Shown: one piece after another, positions 1 through 7,532 of the stretch
Layout of the letters: each line of letters starts with the position of its first letter
How positions within the stretch are numbered: the first letter of the stretch is position 1
NCBI GenBank assembly: GCA_035547425.1
Contig: DASZUU010000029.1
Location: 1 to 64,000, forward strand
Length of the DNA stretch: 64,000 nucleotides
Source of the DNA: Alloacidobacterium sp035547425
GTDB taxonomy: Bacteria; Acidobacteriota; Terriglobia; Terriglobales; Acidobacteriaceae
Reading direction: 5' to 3'
Notes under the pieces: generated by a model
The model's input: only the letters and a program-made list of their open reading frames with translations
Databases searched by the model: none
What the model was told of the DNA's origin: nothing
Made by a program: the position numbers and the translations under genes

Positions 1-31
1 CGCATCGGGAACGATGTCTTGCTTGCACACG

Positions 32-53
32 AAAAAGCCCCGCTTGGTCGGGC
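32..53 (-). terminator. Probable intrinsic terminator after the VirB10-like gene
   Basis: On the minus strand GCCCG, a six-base loop and CGGGGC are followed directly by five T residues. It lies about 30 bases past the VirB10-like stop codon and may end the leftward type IV secretion transcript or form an internal attenuator. The stem is only five or six base pairs. Confidence 0.5.
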
Positions 54-81
54 GGAGCCGGAATCGTCTGTGGGCCAACTC

Positions 82-1332
82 CTATTGATTTGTGGTGTTG
101 ACCTTGTGCAGAGTGGAAGGGGTCTGTTCGTGCTTGGTGAAAACGATGTAGATCTTGGTATCCGCAGGGACCGAGACGACGATTCGGCTGTTTGCGTTGA
201 GGCTCATTACCTCGGAATCGCCAGCCGTGCCGATATTTTCGGCAAGCCGTTCGCGCAGCATGTCGCCCTCGGAGAACGCCGCACTGGTATTGTTCCCGGC
301 CACTTCCGCAAGCACTGAACCGAGACCTGATGCCGCGCGCACAAGGAAGTTCTTGCCCGTATTCTTCCCATACACGTTGCCCTTGATCGGGCCGAGATCG
401 AGACTCGTGCCAACCGCGTCGATCTTCTCTCGCCCGCCATCGAGAAGCTCAACCTCATCGAACTTCACGCTCACGAGTCCGCTTCGATCTGCCTGCTGCA
501 AAGCACCATAGACGCGGGCCCCAGCGGGGATGATTACCTCGTCTCCGATTGCGTAGGTGTATTCGACCACCGCAACCACCGGAGCGAGCACGGCGCTGGA
601 GATCTGCGTCTCAAGCTTCGCCTGAATTCGCGTTCCCGGAGTCAGCTCGAGCCTTGGCGCGCCATCATCGTCGGCAGGTGCCTTGATTGGCGTTCCCGCC
701 TGGCTCTGGATTTGACTACGAACGAAGATGAGGGACGGCTCTTTCAAGGTGTTCTGTTGCGATTGGGACTGGGATGTCTCAACTGCTGGAGCTGCGCCAT
801 AAGGCGCGGGGTCTTCCCACTTCTGTTGCGTCTGCGCAAACGAGGGGATGGCTCCTAGCGAGCCCCCGGACGAGGGCTTGGCCGCGGCCGGCTTCAGCTC
901 AGCTGGAGGATTGCCGATAGAGCGCGTGCGCCGAATGTCCGAAGGCCCGAGTTGACCGTCGCTGTTATCGGAAACCGGCGCATGCGGTGTGTCCATAAGA
1001 GGGGTGACGCTGCCTTTAGGGGGACTTGCCGTTTGCTGCTTGGCCTGCTGCGATTGGACTGCCTGCTTGGCCACAGCTTTCTTGGGAGACTTCCCAACGA
1101 CCGCAGTGAAGACGAAGAACAGGACGGCCACAGCGAGTCCGCCTCCGAGAAGAAGGAGCTTGCTCTTGCTGATCCCCTCAGGTGTTTTGACATCAGCCCG
1201 TGTTGCGAAGCGCAGGGGCATCTCCTCGCTGCCCGCAGGAGTCTCCGGCTCGGTGTGAGCCGCGACCGTTTCAGGCACTTCTAGTGTTGGCAGGCTCCCA
1301 TTCCCATTGTTGCTGCTGTCGATCAAGTTCAT
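82..1332 (-). CDS. virB10: VirB10/TrbI-like type IV secretion protein
   Basis: This 416-residue protein resembles the VirB10/TrbI component that spans the inner and outer membranes of conjugative type IV secretion systems. Visible layout: a cytoplasmic N-terminus, one membrane segment at about residues 59-80, a Pro/Gln/Ser-rich periplasmic linker to about 225, and a C-terminal beta-domain beginning near LELTPGTRIQAKLETQ, which is characteristic of the family. The length is typical. It is the most distal gene visible of a leftward operon, 17 bases after the VirB9-like gene. The context (VirB9-like, lytic transglycosylase, integrase, tRNA boundary) supports a conjugative element. Whether the remaining secretion genes exist cannot be seen, because the window ends 81 bases further on. 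Confidence 0.85.
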   Translation of the reverse strand: MNLIDSSNNGNGSLPTLEVPETVAAHTEPETPAGSEEMPLRFATRADVKTPEGISKSKLLLLGGGLAVAVLFFVFTAVVGKSPKKAVAKQAVQSQQAKQQTASPPKGSVTPLMDTPHAPVSDNSDGQLGPSDIRRTRSIGNPPAELKPAAAKPSSGGSLGAIPSFAQTQQKWEDPAPYGAAPAVETSQSQSQQNTLKEPSLIFVRSQIQSQAGTPIKAPADDDGAPRLELTPGTRIQAKLETQISSAVLAPVVAVVEYTYAIGDEVIIPAGARVYGALQQADRSGLVSVKFDEVELLDGGREKIDAVGTSLDLGPIKGNVYGKNTGKNFLVRAASGLGSVLAEVAGNNTSAAFSEGDMLRERLAENIGTAGDSEVMSLNANSRIVVSVPADTKIYIVFTKHEQTPSTLHKVNTTNQ

Positions 1333-1349
1333 GATTTCTGTCCTCCTTG

Positions 1350-2288
1350 CTACTTGTCACTGCCCGCAATCGGCGGCGTAAACGGCAGGCGAATCAGCAG
1401 AGGCCGGTCCACCTGATCCGCCTGCGCGATTTGCAGGAACAGTTTTTCTGTCGATTGCTTGAAGTTCGGACGGTCGAAGACGACCACACCGTCCGCACGC
1501 GCTCCGGGCTCGAGCCTGGTCGCGCTCAGCCTGTAATCGCGAATCTCCAGTTGATCGGAAATGATGCCTTTGCCTTCTTTCTTCTTCTTCATCTTTCGGC
1601 CGGCAATCTGGATCTGAGGTGGAACGATCTCGACGGGCTCACTGGAGTTGTTGAGGACGGAGTACGAAATAGCCGTCTGGTTGCCCCACTGGCGAATGTC
1701 ACCGATCGAAGTCTCGATCTGTTTGTCCTGCCATTTGGTCCACTTGGGCGAGTTCACTTTCTGCTGCTCGATGAACTCGACATCAAGATTGGAAGCTGGT
1801 GCCGCTGTGGCTTTGGCATCGCGACTGCCACGCCCTGCCTTCGGGGCCGCGGAAGTCGAGACTACGCCGAGACCACCATCGATGAGGAAACTTCGGGCCG
1901 AGCGGTATTCAAGCAGGAAGTCCACTGGCTGCGCCTTTTCCGTGATCCCAGAGCCATCGCTGACCAGTTCGAGCGTGACGTGCTGCCCAGATTTGGTGGC
2001 GATGAGGAGATTCGACTGCGCTGGAGATTTCGTGATGGGCTTGACGTAGACGTAATCAGGCTCGCCTTCGTTGTGCTCGGCCTTGAAGTCCCCTGGGCTG
2101 CCCAGAATGACGGAGGTGATCTCTTCCGGCATACGGATCGTCGACTCGAACTCCGGCCGCAGATGGAGAACAGTGACTTCTCGTTGATTGATGGTGATGG
2201 TCGCGACGCGAGCCCCGACGGGTCCATCCGCCGCGCTCAGGCGAAACGGAAGGATAAGAGCGATTGGGATGAACCAGCGAAGTTTCAT
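1350..2288 (-). CDS. VirB9/TrbG-like type IV secretion protein
   Basis: The start is the ATG at 2288, preceded by a strong GGAGGT ribosome-binding site; it overlaps the transglycosylase stop as ATGA. The 312-residue product begins with a signal peptide (about 19 residues, ending near LSA). A beta-rich N-terminal region follows, then a charged linker and a C-terminal domain with NNSSEPVEIVPPQIQIAG. Size, signal peptide and position next to VirB10 fit a VirB9/TrbG outer-membrane partner. The sequence is divergent, so the assignment relies partly on context. A longer open frame upstream exists but runs through the transglycosylase gene and is a shadow. Confidence 0.6.
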   Translation of the reverse strand: MKLRWFIPIALILPFRLSAADGPVGARVATITINQREVTVLHLRPEFESTIRMPEEITSVILGSPGDFKAEHNEGEPDYVYVKPITKSPAQSNLLIATKSGQHVTLELVSDGSGITEKAQPVDFLLEYRSARSFLIDGGLGVVSTSAAPKAGRGSRDAKATAAPASNLDVEFIEQQKVNSPKWTKWQDKQIETSIGDIRQWGNQTAISYSVLNNSSEPVEIVPPQIQIAGRKMKKKKEGKGIISDQLEIRDYRLSATRLEPGARADGVVVFDRPNFKQSTEKLFLQIAQADQVDRPLLIRLPFTPPIAGSDK

Positions 2289-2764
2289 GGGTTGGACCTC
2301 CTTGATGGCCTTAAGGACGAATACTTTCGAAGCAGATAACGGCGCCGGACGGCATTGACGTACGCGACAACATCCGGATTGCGGTAGTTCAGTTGCTCCC
2401 GCGCGATGCCCCGGTCGCCGGCATAGTAGGCTGCAGCTACTAACCGCATCTCTCCGTGAAACTCCCACATCAGAGCCGTCACATAGCGCGTGCCAGCAGC
2501 AATGTTCTGCTCCGGATTGAATGGATCGAGAGCGCCGAATCGCTTCGCTGTCGCAGGCATGAGTTGCATTAGACCCATCGCACCCTTCTTCGAGAGCGCC
2601 CGGGGATTCCAACGCGATTCAACATCAATGAGTGCTCCAGTAAACTCCGGTTCTATCCCGTAATGTGCTGCGTACTGGCGCACGTAACCGGCCGCAGGCG
2701 CAGGATCGGCCTGCCCAAATGCGAAACTGGAAAGTGCGAGCAGAATTGGAAGCAACGAGCGCAT
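2285..2764 (-). CDS. Lytic transglycosylase (VirB1-like)
   Basis: A 159-residue exported SLT-type transglycosylase that cuts peptidoglycan, here probably to let the secretion channel through the wall. It has an N-terminal signal peptide (ending near AFGQA), the catalytic glutamate E49 in LIDVESRWNP, the family motif GAMGLMQLMPATAKRFG and the NIAAGTRYV segment. The ATG at 2764 shares bases with the TGA of the upstream AAA+ gene (TGATG), so the two are probably translationally coupled; a GTG one codon earlier is also possible. The short length is usual for VirB1-type enzymes of conjugative elements. Confidence 0.88.
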   Translation of the reverse strand: MRSLLPILLALSSFAFGQADPAPAAGYVRQYAAHYGIEPEFTGALIDVESRWNPRALSKKGAMGLMQLMPATAKRFGALDPFNPEQNIAAGTRYVTALMWEFHGEMRLVAAAYYAGDRGIAREQLNYRNPDVVAYVNAVRRRYLLRKYSSLRPSRRSNP

Positions 2765-3684
2765 CACGCCGCAGTTCCTCCACGGTGTCTGAGTGTCTGC
2801 GCGAAGCGTGCGCCATCGTCGAGCAGGCTCTTGAATCCTTCGCGTAACAGCAGATGTTTCCTGTCCTTCTCGGTCTTCGCCAAAAAGGGCAAGAGCACAT
2901 CCCGCTGGTCCTCAGAGACATGGTCGCTCCCGAGCAACTGGAGCGCGTTGGCGAAGTCGATCATCTCCGAGACGGAGGGAGGTTTCTCTAGGCTGTAATT
3001 CCTGAACGAAAGCGCGATCCCGGCCATCTCACGGTGGAAACTTTCGTCTGCCTTGGGCGTGCGGCCGGCTATGATCTCCGCCTCGCGCTCCGGCGTCGGA
3101 TGTTCGACTCGGACATAGAGGCTGCGCCGGCGGATCGGATCGCCCAACCTTCGTTCTTCGTTGCTGGTCAGCACGACAAAGGGAATGCTTCTCGCTTTGA
3201 CCGTTCCGAACTCAGGGATTGAGAGCTGCCACGCGGACAGGATCTCCAAGAGCATGGCTTCAAAGCCGTCATCTACTTTGTCCAACTCGTCGATGAGCAG
3301 CACGCACGGCTGATCGCATTCGAGGGCGCGCATGAGCGGACCGGGACGGAAGAAGTCCCGGCCTTTCAGGTTCGCCTGTACGGTCTGCCAGTTCTCATGC
3401 TCGCCTTTCGAGAACTCTATGTAGAGGCCTTGCAGGCTCTCGTCGAAGCGGCCGATGGCCTTGTCCTCAGTGACGCCCCGATAGCACTGCAATCGCTCGA
3501 TGTGCGTATTCGCAGCTGCGGCAACGGAGACAGCTAGTTGTGTCTTCCCGCTGCCCGCGGGACCTTCGAGCAACAAGGGCTTCTGCAACTTCGCTGCCAG
3601 GAAGACGACTTGCGTCATCACCGGGTCGATAAAGTAGCCGGTGGCCGACAGCCTTGCAGCAAGGTCTTCGACCGAATCAAACAT
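2764..3684 (-). CDS. MoxR-type AAA+ ATPase in the secretion operon
   Basis: A 306-residue MoxR-family AAA+ ATPase. Walker A is GPAGSGKT at residues 41-48, Walker B LLIDELDK at about 129-136, followed by a sensor region VVLTSNEERR and arginine-rich DPIRRRS. MoxR proteins usually act as chaperones that remodel or insert cofactors into partner proteins, often together with a VWA-domain protein; none is encoded next to it. It overlaps the upstream membrane-protein gene by 8 bases and the downstream transglycosylase by one, so it belongs to the same transcript as the type IV secretion genes. That is not a standard component of conjugation machinery, and its role here is unknown. Confidence 0.8.
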   Translation of the reverse strand: MFDSVEDLAARLSATGYFIDPVMTQVVFLAAKLQKPLLLEGPAGSGKTQLAVSVAAAANTHIERLQCYRGVTEDKAIGRFDESLQGLYIEFSKGEHENWQTVQANLKGRDFFRPGPLMRALECDQPCVLLIDELDKVDDGFEAMLLEILSAWQLSIPEFGTVKARSIPFVVLTSNEERRLGDPIRRRSLYVRVEHPTPEREAEIIAGRTPKADESFHREMAGIALSFRNYSLEKPPSVSEMIDFANALQLLGSDHVSEDQRDVLLPFLAKTEKDRKHLLLREGFKSLLDDGARFAQTLRHRGGTAA

Positions 3685-3955
3685 CGCTCTGTCCTCTCAT
3701 CTCGGTGGGGATCGGCACGGTGCCCCGTCGCGGCATCGCACATTCAGACCTGACGCGAAGGCTCGAACCTGCCTGGACCCAGACGCTGGCCAACGACGTC
3801 GCTCCCAACACGGCAACGAGAACAAGCAGGCCGCGCGCCAGAATGTCCCCGGACCATGCAGCCCAGACCGCAGGGCCGTAATAGACGGTCACGACTGCGT
3901 CGAGCAACGTCAGCAGTACCGCGATGGCTAGGTAGTAGTTCAGCCGGCACTTCAT
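3677..3955 (-). CDS. Small membrane protein of the integrative element
   Basis: The ATG at 3955 follows a clear GAGGAGG ribosome-binding site. The 92-residue product has two hydrophobic segments: about residues 6-25 (YYLAIAVLLTLLDAVVTVYY) and 36-60 (ILARGLLVLVAVLGATSLAS). A basic tail follows. It could be a VirB2/VirB3-like small secretion component or an unrelated membrane protein; I do not recognise the family. Its 3' end overlaps the AAA+ gene by 8 bases, so the two are likely co-translated. It is the first gene of the visible leftward operon after the integrase. Confidence 0.6.
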   Translation of the reverse strand: MKCRLNYYLAIAVLLTLLDAVVTVYYGPAVWAAWSGDILARGLLVLVAVLGATSLASVWVQAGSSLRVRSECAMPRRGTVPIPTEMRGQSDV

Positions 3956-4022
3956 CCGAGCCTCCTCAAATTGCGGAGACAGCATGGGCTGGATCGAAAA
4001 CTCGGTCAAATCGGCAGTGGAG

Positions 4023-5108
4023 CTAGCCTTCTGGACGTTGTTCGGACTGTCTAGGATCCTCCTTTGGAGGATTCCGCTTGGCTTCGTACCGTTCCACGGC
4101 CTCATCGACGTCAGGGTTGAACACGATGGCATAGCGTTCGAAGACGCTGCGCGTCTTCCAGCCGCCGATCTTCATAATCACGCCCTCAGCGGTTCCAAGG
4201 CGACGATGATTACGCGCCGCGGTTCTGCGTAGGTCGTGAAACAGCAGATTCGGACATCCGGCCGCGACGCGAGCATTGTCCCATGTACCACGAAAGTCCT
4301 TGACTCTCTTTCCGTCCGGGCGAGTGAAGACATACTCGTCAGGTTCTTTGCCTTCGATGCAAAGCGCGAGGAGGTCATGCACCAATCGCGTCATCTTTAC
4401 CTCTCTCCCTTCCTTGTTCTTCGTCGTCCCGGGATGGAGGCGGATGGTCCAGTGCTCGATATCAATTTGATTGACCCGAAGTTTTAGCAACTCGCCGATG
4501 CGCCACCCATAAGTGACCCCCATCTCAACGAGCGTCTGAAACCAGAGCTCAAGGCATGACTCCAGCAGTTTCTTATACTGACCGTCTTCGAGGAAACCCC
4601 GTCGGACGTTGTTCTCGGCGAGCCTGGGGAAGGCGGGAACGAAGATGACTTTGGGCGGAGTCGCCTTGCGTCCGAGGTTGAACATTCGCTTGAGAACGGC
4701 CAGTTCGCGGTTTATGGTGGCATTTGCAGCGCCCTCGTCCAATCGACGATCCACATAAGAGTTAATGAGGCTGCTCGTCACTTGTGTGGCGCGAAGCGTT
4801 CCAAAGAACGGCTCAAGGTGTAAAACCCACCGCGTCTCTGCATCATCAATTGAAGTCTTGCCATTGATGCGGTAGTCCCGCAGCACGTCCGCAGCAAGCT
4901 CTTTGAGAGGAACTCGCTCGACATAGGGTCCAACGAATTTGCCCGTCGTCACCTCTGCGAGGCGCTGATTCAAGGCGCGTGTCGCCTTGCGCTTGTCGGG
5001 AGTGCCAGTGGACTCTCGAAAGGGCTCGCCGTTGCGGTAGAACTTGATCCACCAAATGCTGCTGCCTTTCTGACGGTAGATCCCGCCTGTCCCGCGCGGA
5101 CGTGTCAT
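4023..5108 (-). CDS. Tyrosine recombinase (integrase)
   Basis: A 361-residue phage/ICE-type tyrosine recombinase that would integrate and excise the element at the neighbouring tRNA-Leu. Visible catalytic residues are R203 in YGWRIGELL, K230 in the beta-hairpin TTKNKEGR, H291 and R294 in HDLRRT, W317 in GGWKTRS (the usual H/W position) and nucleophile Y326 in FERYAIV. All are present, so the enzyme looks active. The N-terminal region (about 1-170) is the SAM-like core-binding and arm-binding part. The ATG at 5108 overlaps the excisionase stop as ATGA; a longer open frame upstream is out of frame with that gene and is not used. Confidence 0.92.
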   Translation of the reverse strand: MTRPRGTGGIYRQKGSSIWWIKFYRNGEPFRESTGTPDKRKATRALNQRLAEVTTGKFVGPYVERVPLKELAADVLRDYRINGKTSIDDAETRWVLHLEPFFGTLRATQVTSSLINSYVDRRLDEGAANATINRELAVLKRMFNLGRKATPPKVIFVPAFPRLAENNVRRGFLEDGQYKKLLESCLELWFQTLVEMGVTYGWRIGELLKLRVNQIDIEHWTIRLHPGTTKNKEGREVKMTRLVHDLLALCIEGKEPDEYVFTRPDGKRVKDFRGTWDNARVAAGCPNLLFHDLRRTAARNHRRLGTAEGVIMKIGGWKTRSVFERYAIVFNPDVDEAVERYEAKRNPPKEDPRQSEQRPEG

Positions 5109-5386
5109 TCCGCCCTCCGCGATCCGCTGCGCACCTGGGGAGAGGCCGAAACGACGGAGAACTTCGCTCGGACAGGAAAGTCTTCGGCAAGTGAGTGCTT
5201 GTTGGTTTCGACGTAGCTGTCGAGGTCTCGCAGGTCGAGGAGGAATGGTCCCCCTTCGTGTTCCTGAACGACCGGGAACGCACCCTCCTGAATGAGGCGA
5301 CGGAGTTTCCAATCGCTCATTGAGAGGTACGTGGCTGCTTCCTTCGTGCGAATGAGGCGGCGCTGCAGAGTTGCTGTGGCGGGCAT
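5105..5386 (-). CDS. Excisionase / helix-turn-helix DNA-binding protein
   Basis: A 93-residue MerR/excisionase-like winged helix protein: LIRTKEAATYLSMSDWKLRR is the helix-turn-helix and GPFLLDLRDLDSYVET the wing and second helix. It is encoded immediately before the integrase with a 4-base overlap, the usual xis-int order, so it probably directs excision and bends DNA at the attachment site. The upstream non-coding stretch contains repeats that could be its binding sites. Confidence 0.75.
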   Translation of the reverse strand: MPATATLQRRLIRTKEAATYLSMSDWKLRRLIQEGAFPVVQEHEGGPFLLDLRDLDSYVETNKHSLAEDFPVRAKFSVVSASPQVRSGSRRAE

Positions 5387-5460
5387 AGTGTTTTCCTCGT
5401 TATGAGTTCTCGCTTCCGCTCCGGATTACGGAGCGGGGGTTATCGTGGGGCCAGACGCTG

Positions 5461-5662
5461 ACTCGGTCAAATCAGCGCAGTTCCGCGCGGTGATGCAGAG
5501 AATCAAGTTGTTTTCGAGGAAGGAATGCTGACCTGGTCAGCTTCATCAAGCGAGCGTTGGGTGCGGCCCGAAAATTGGGAACATCACCAAAGCACTACAC
5601 CCGTTCGTGCAACGCGCGAACTCCAAACTTTTCAGTTCGGGCATAGTTTGGGCATAGTCGGG
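5461..5662. promoter_or_regulatory. Attachment-proximal control region with repeats and a palindrome
   Basis: The 339 bases between the excisionase and tRNA-Leu contain no gene. They hold a copy of ACTCGGTCAAATC at 5461-5473 (a second copy is at 4000-4012, just past the integrase stop), a perfect 15-base palindrome GCTGACCTGGTCAGC at 5527-5541, and two direct copies of GGGCATAGT about 11 bases apart at 5639-5658. Such arrangements are expected for integrase arm sites, excisionase sites or a repressor operator, but the assignment is inference from position only. Confidence 0.45.
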
Positions 5663-5725
5663 TGCTTTCACCCTTCCGCCCTGAAATCGCTTGATCGGTA
5701 ACTATCAGATATTGAGGAGGATATC

Positions 5726-5753
5726 TGGTGCCGGGAGGGGGAATTGAACCCCC
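5726..5753. other. Presumed chromosome-element junction (att site) in the tRNA-Leu 3' end
   Basis: The T-stem, acceptor 3' strand and CCA of tRNA-Leu face the integrase, the classic attB position for tyrosine recombinases. The tRNA remains complete, as expected when the element carries an identical 3' segment. The matching copy at the other end lies outside the window, so core length and exact crossover are unknown. Confidence 0.5.
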
Positions 5754-5812
5754 ATGACTGTGAAGTCGGCGGGTTTTGAGTCCGCTGCGTCTGCCAGTTC
5801 CGCCATCCCGGC
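5726..5812 (-). tRNA. tRNA-Leu, anticodon CAA
   Basis: The reverse strand folds as a class II tRNA. The acceptor stem is GCCGGGA with TCCCGGC, the D-stem GCG/CGC, the anticodon loop CTCAAAA (anticodon CAA, reading UUG), a long variable arm with GACT/AGTC, a five-G/C T-stem and an encoded CCA. The lowest anticodon-stem pair (31-39) is A-C rather than a normal pair. The gene borders the integrative element on its 3' side. Confidence 0.93.
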
Positions 5813-5990
5813 TTTTAAGGCTTATGGATAGGGTAAATGATTCGATAAGTAATTACAAAAAACAGAAGTCTGAAAGTAAAAAGCTAAAATTCAGGCAGCA
5901 CGGTTTAAAAGTTAAATTGAATTTTAGCCCGCAAAGATTTTGCACATCCTGGTGCTGATTTTTTCAAATCTCATGGCAAGGTCGCTGGGA

Positions 5991-6443
5991 TTAAAGCCAA
6001 TCAAATGCGTTACGAAAAAGCTCAAATGTTGTCTCCTTTTCAAAGTAAATGGACAAAATATCGAAACGCGTTGGCATAGTTTGATTTGGAAGCTGCCGCA
6101 GATATGCTCTGGCAAGACGGCATAAAATGCGCCGCTTATTCTCATCGACAGCAGCTTCGGCGGTGGCCACATCGCGTGTAGTACGCGTTTTCACTTCAAT
6201 AAAGCAGATTGTGTCGCCATCGAATCCAATAAGATCGATATCGCCACGCAGGCGGCTTGATTTCCAGCCGCGTGATATGACTACGTATCCCTGCTGCCGG
6301 AGATAGAAAAAAGCCGCGAGTTCCCCTCGTCTACCTGTGGCCAGGTGAGTTGTTTCCGGAGGTCTATGACGATCGGCCCAGCCGATAAAAGATGCAAGCA
6401 TTCGAAGTCGGAGAGGTTCTAATAGTGGCATGGCTGTGTCCAT
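5991..6443 (-). CDS. yraN: YraN/UPF0102 family endonuclease-like protein
   Basis: A 150-residue YraN-family protein, related to Holliday-junction-resolvase-like PD-(D/E)XK nucleases of unknown physiological role. Family motifs are visible: GRRGE at 37-41, GDIDLI at about 67-72 and FIEVKTR at 81-87, which carry the presumed metal-binding D, E and K. I chose the ATG at 6443 because GGAGAG lies six bases upstream; TTG 6473 and ATG 6467 lack a good ribosome-binding site. It follows the phosphodiesterase-like gene by 33 bases on the same strand. Confidence 0.85.
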   Translation of the reverse strand: MDTAMPLLEPLRLRMLASFIGWADRHRPPETTHLATGRRGELAAFFYLRQQGYVVISRGWKSSRLRGDIDLIGFDGDTICFIEVKTRTTRDVATAEAAVDENKRRILCRLARAYLRQLPNQTMPTRFDILSIYFEKETTFELFRNAFDWL

Positions 6444-6476
6444 TTTTACTCTCCGGCGCTCAGCCATGCCCAAAAT

Positions 6477-7532
6477 TTAATGCGCTACGTTAGTGCCGGC
6501 TACACTTTGGTTTTCTTTGATAAAACTGCCAAGAGTTTCATATTGATCGCTGGCGATATAGTCCACCCCTGCAATCAGGGCTGCCCGCCAACGCAGTTCC
6601 GCCGCTGAAAGAGAGCCAAAGTTGTATCCCGAGAACCAGCCATGACAACTAAGGTCGGCTTTATTGTCTAAGCCATCCAACGTATAAAAACGAATCCATA
6701 ATCCATTTTGGTGCGCATGTTCTACCAGTGCTCGTAGACGAATATTGTCGGCTTTCGTCCATTCGCCAGCTTTATTTTGGCCGCCTTCTTCAACGACAGC
6801 CCATGGATTATTCCACCAGCGCCGGTAATTTGTTGCCTTGTCGGATTCAAGAACCTCGGGCGCAGCCATCGGATTCTTTTCGTTCGTATGAGCAGCGCCA
6901 AAGAGAAGAATTTTATCTCCAACAGGAACATCATCATAAAAGACTTTTTGCTGTGCGTCTGATTCTCCGGTGAGCACGAGAATTGGTTTCACATCCAGAG
7001 GATGTGGACTATTGTCGCTGGTCCGTGGAGCAGTTGTGAGCCAGTCCTGGTATTCATGCAATAAAGCCAAAACAGCCCGCAGGTGCTCAGGCTCTTCCGT
7101 TTTGAAGTCGAGGTTGAGAGTAATTAGCGGCCAGTCTTTGCGGTTGCCTTCGCGCAGGGCTTTTTCCACGATAGGCCGCACACGTTCAAAAAAATATTGC
7201 TTCATGGTGGGCTCATGCCCGTATCCGGGGACGGCATGCGTAACAATTGACCAGGACTTTCCGGTCTTCTTGTCCGTGTACCATCCAAGATCCTGCTCAA
7301 TGGCTAAAGGTGTTCCAGTTGCGAGAGCGCGATCGATTCGATCAGACCACCATTCATAATATGGATAACAGTTGTGTGCATCCATCACGCTGCGTGCTCC
7401 GGGGTGCGCCGCAGCTTGCGCACCGAGGATATGAATCGGCAGGATCGCGCCAGCGATAAAAATCAGCCATCGAAAAAGCTGTGAGAAAAACAGATAGCCG
7501 CCACTGCTTGAGGTCGTCATTTTGCCCTTCAT
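6477..7532 (-). CDS. Exported PLC/GDPD-like phosphodiesterase
   Basis: A 351-residue protein with an N-terminal hydrophobic export signal (about 12-40, ending near LGAQAAA). A TIM-barrel phosphodiesterase-like sequence follows: the start DAHNCYPYYEWW, EQDLGW, LTLNLDFKTEEPEHLRAVLALL and the terminal VDYIASDQYETLG. The pattern resembles PI-PLC-X/glycerophosphodiester phosphodiesterase-like proteins (Aim6-type) acting on phospholipid head groups outside the cytoplasm. The substrate cannot be read from sequence. The ATG has AGGA seven bases upstream and directly abuts the stop codon of the PHP gene, so the two form an operon. Confidence 0.65.
   Translation of the reverse strand: MKGKMTTSSSGGYLFFSQLFRWLIFIAGAILPIHILGAQAAAHPGARSVMDAHNCYPYYEWWSDRIDRALATGTPLAIEQDLGWYTDKKTGKSWSIVTHAVPGYGHEPTMKQYFFERVRPIVEKALREGNRKDWPLITLNLDFKTEEPEHLRAVLALLHEYQDWLTTAPRTSDNSPHPLDVKPILVLTGESDAQQKVFYDDVPVGDKILLFGAAHTNEKNPMAAPEVLESDKATNYRRWWNNPWAVVEEGGQNKAGEWTKADNIRLRALVEHAHQNGLWIRFYTLDGLDNKADLSCHGWFSGYNFGSLSAAELRWRAALIAGVDYIASDQYETLGSFIKENQSVAGTNVAH

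Noticed and set aside
1347..2339. Long plus-strand open frame of 330 codons
   Set aside because: It is antisense to the VirB9-like gene, has no ribosome-binding site or domain, and its residues follow the codon pattern of the real gene on the other strand.
1350..2612. Longer (420-codon) version of the VirB9-like gene
   Set aside because: The extra 108 codons overlap the transglycosylase gene; the ATG at 2288 has a strong ribosome-binding site and a signal peptide.
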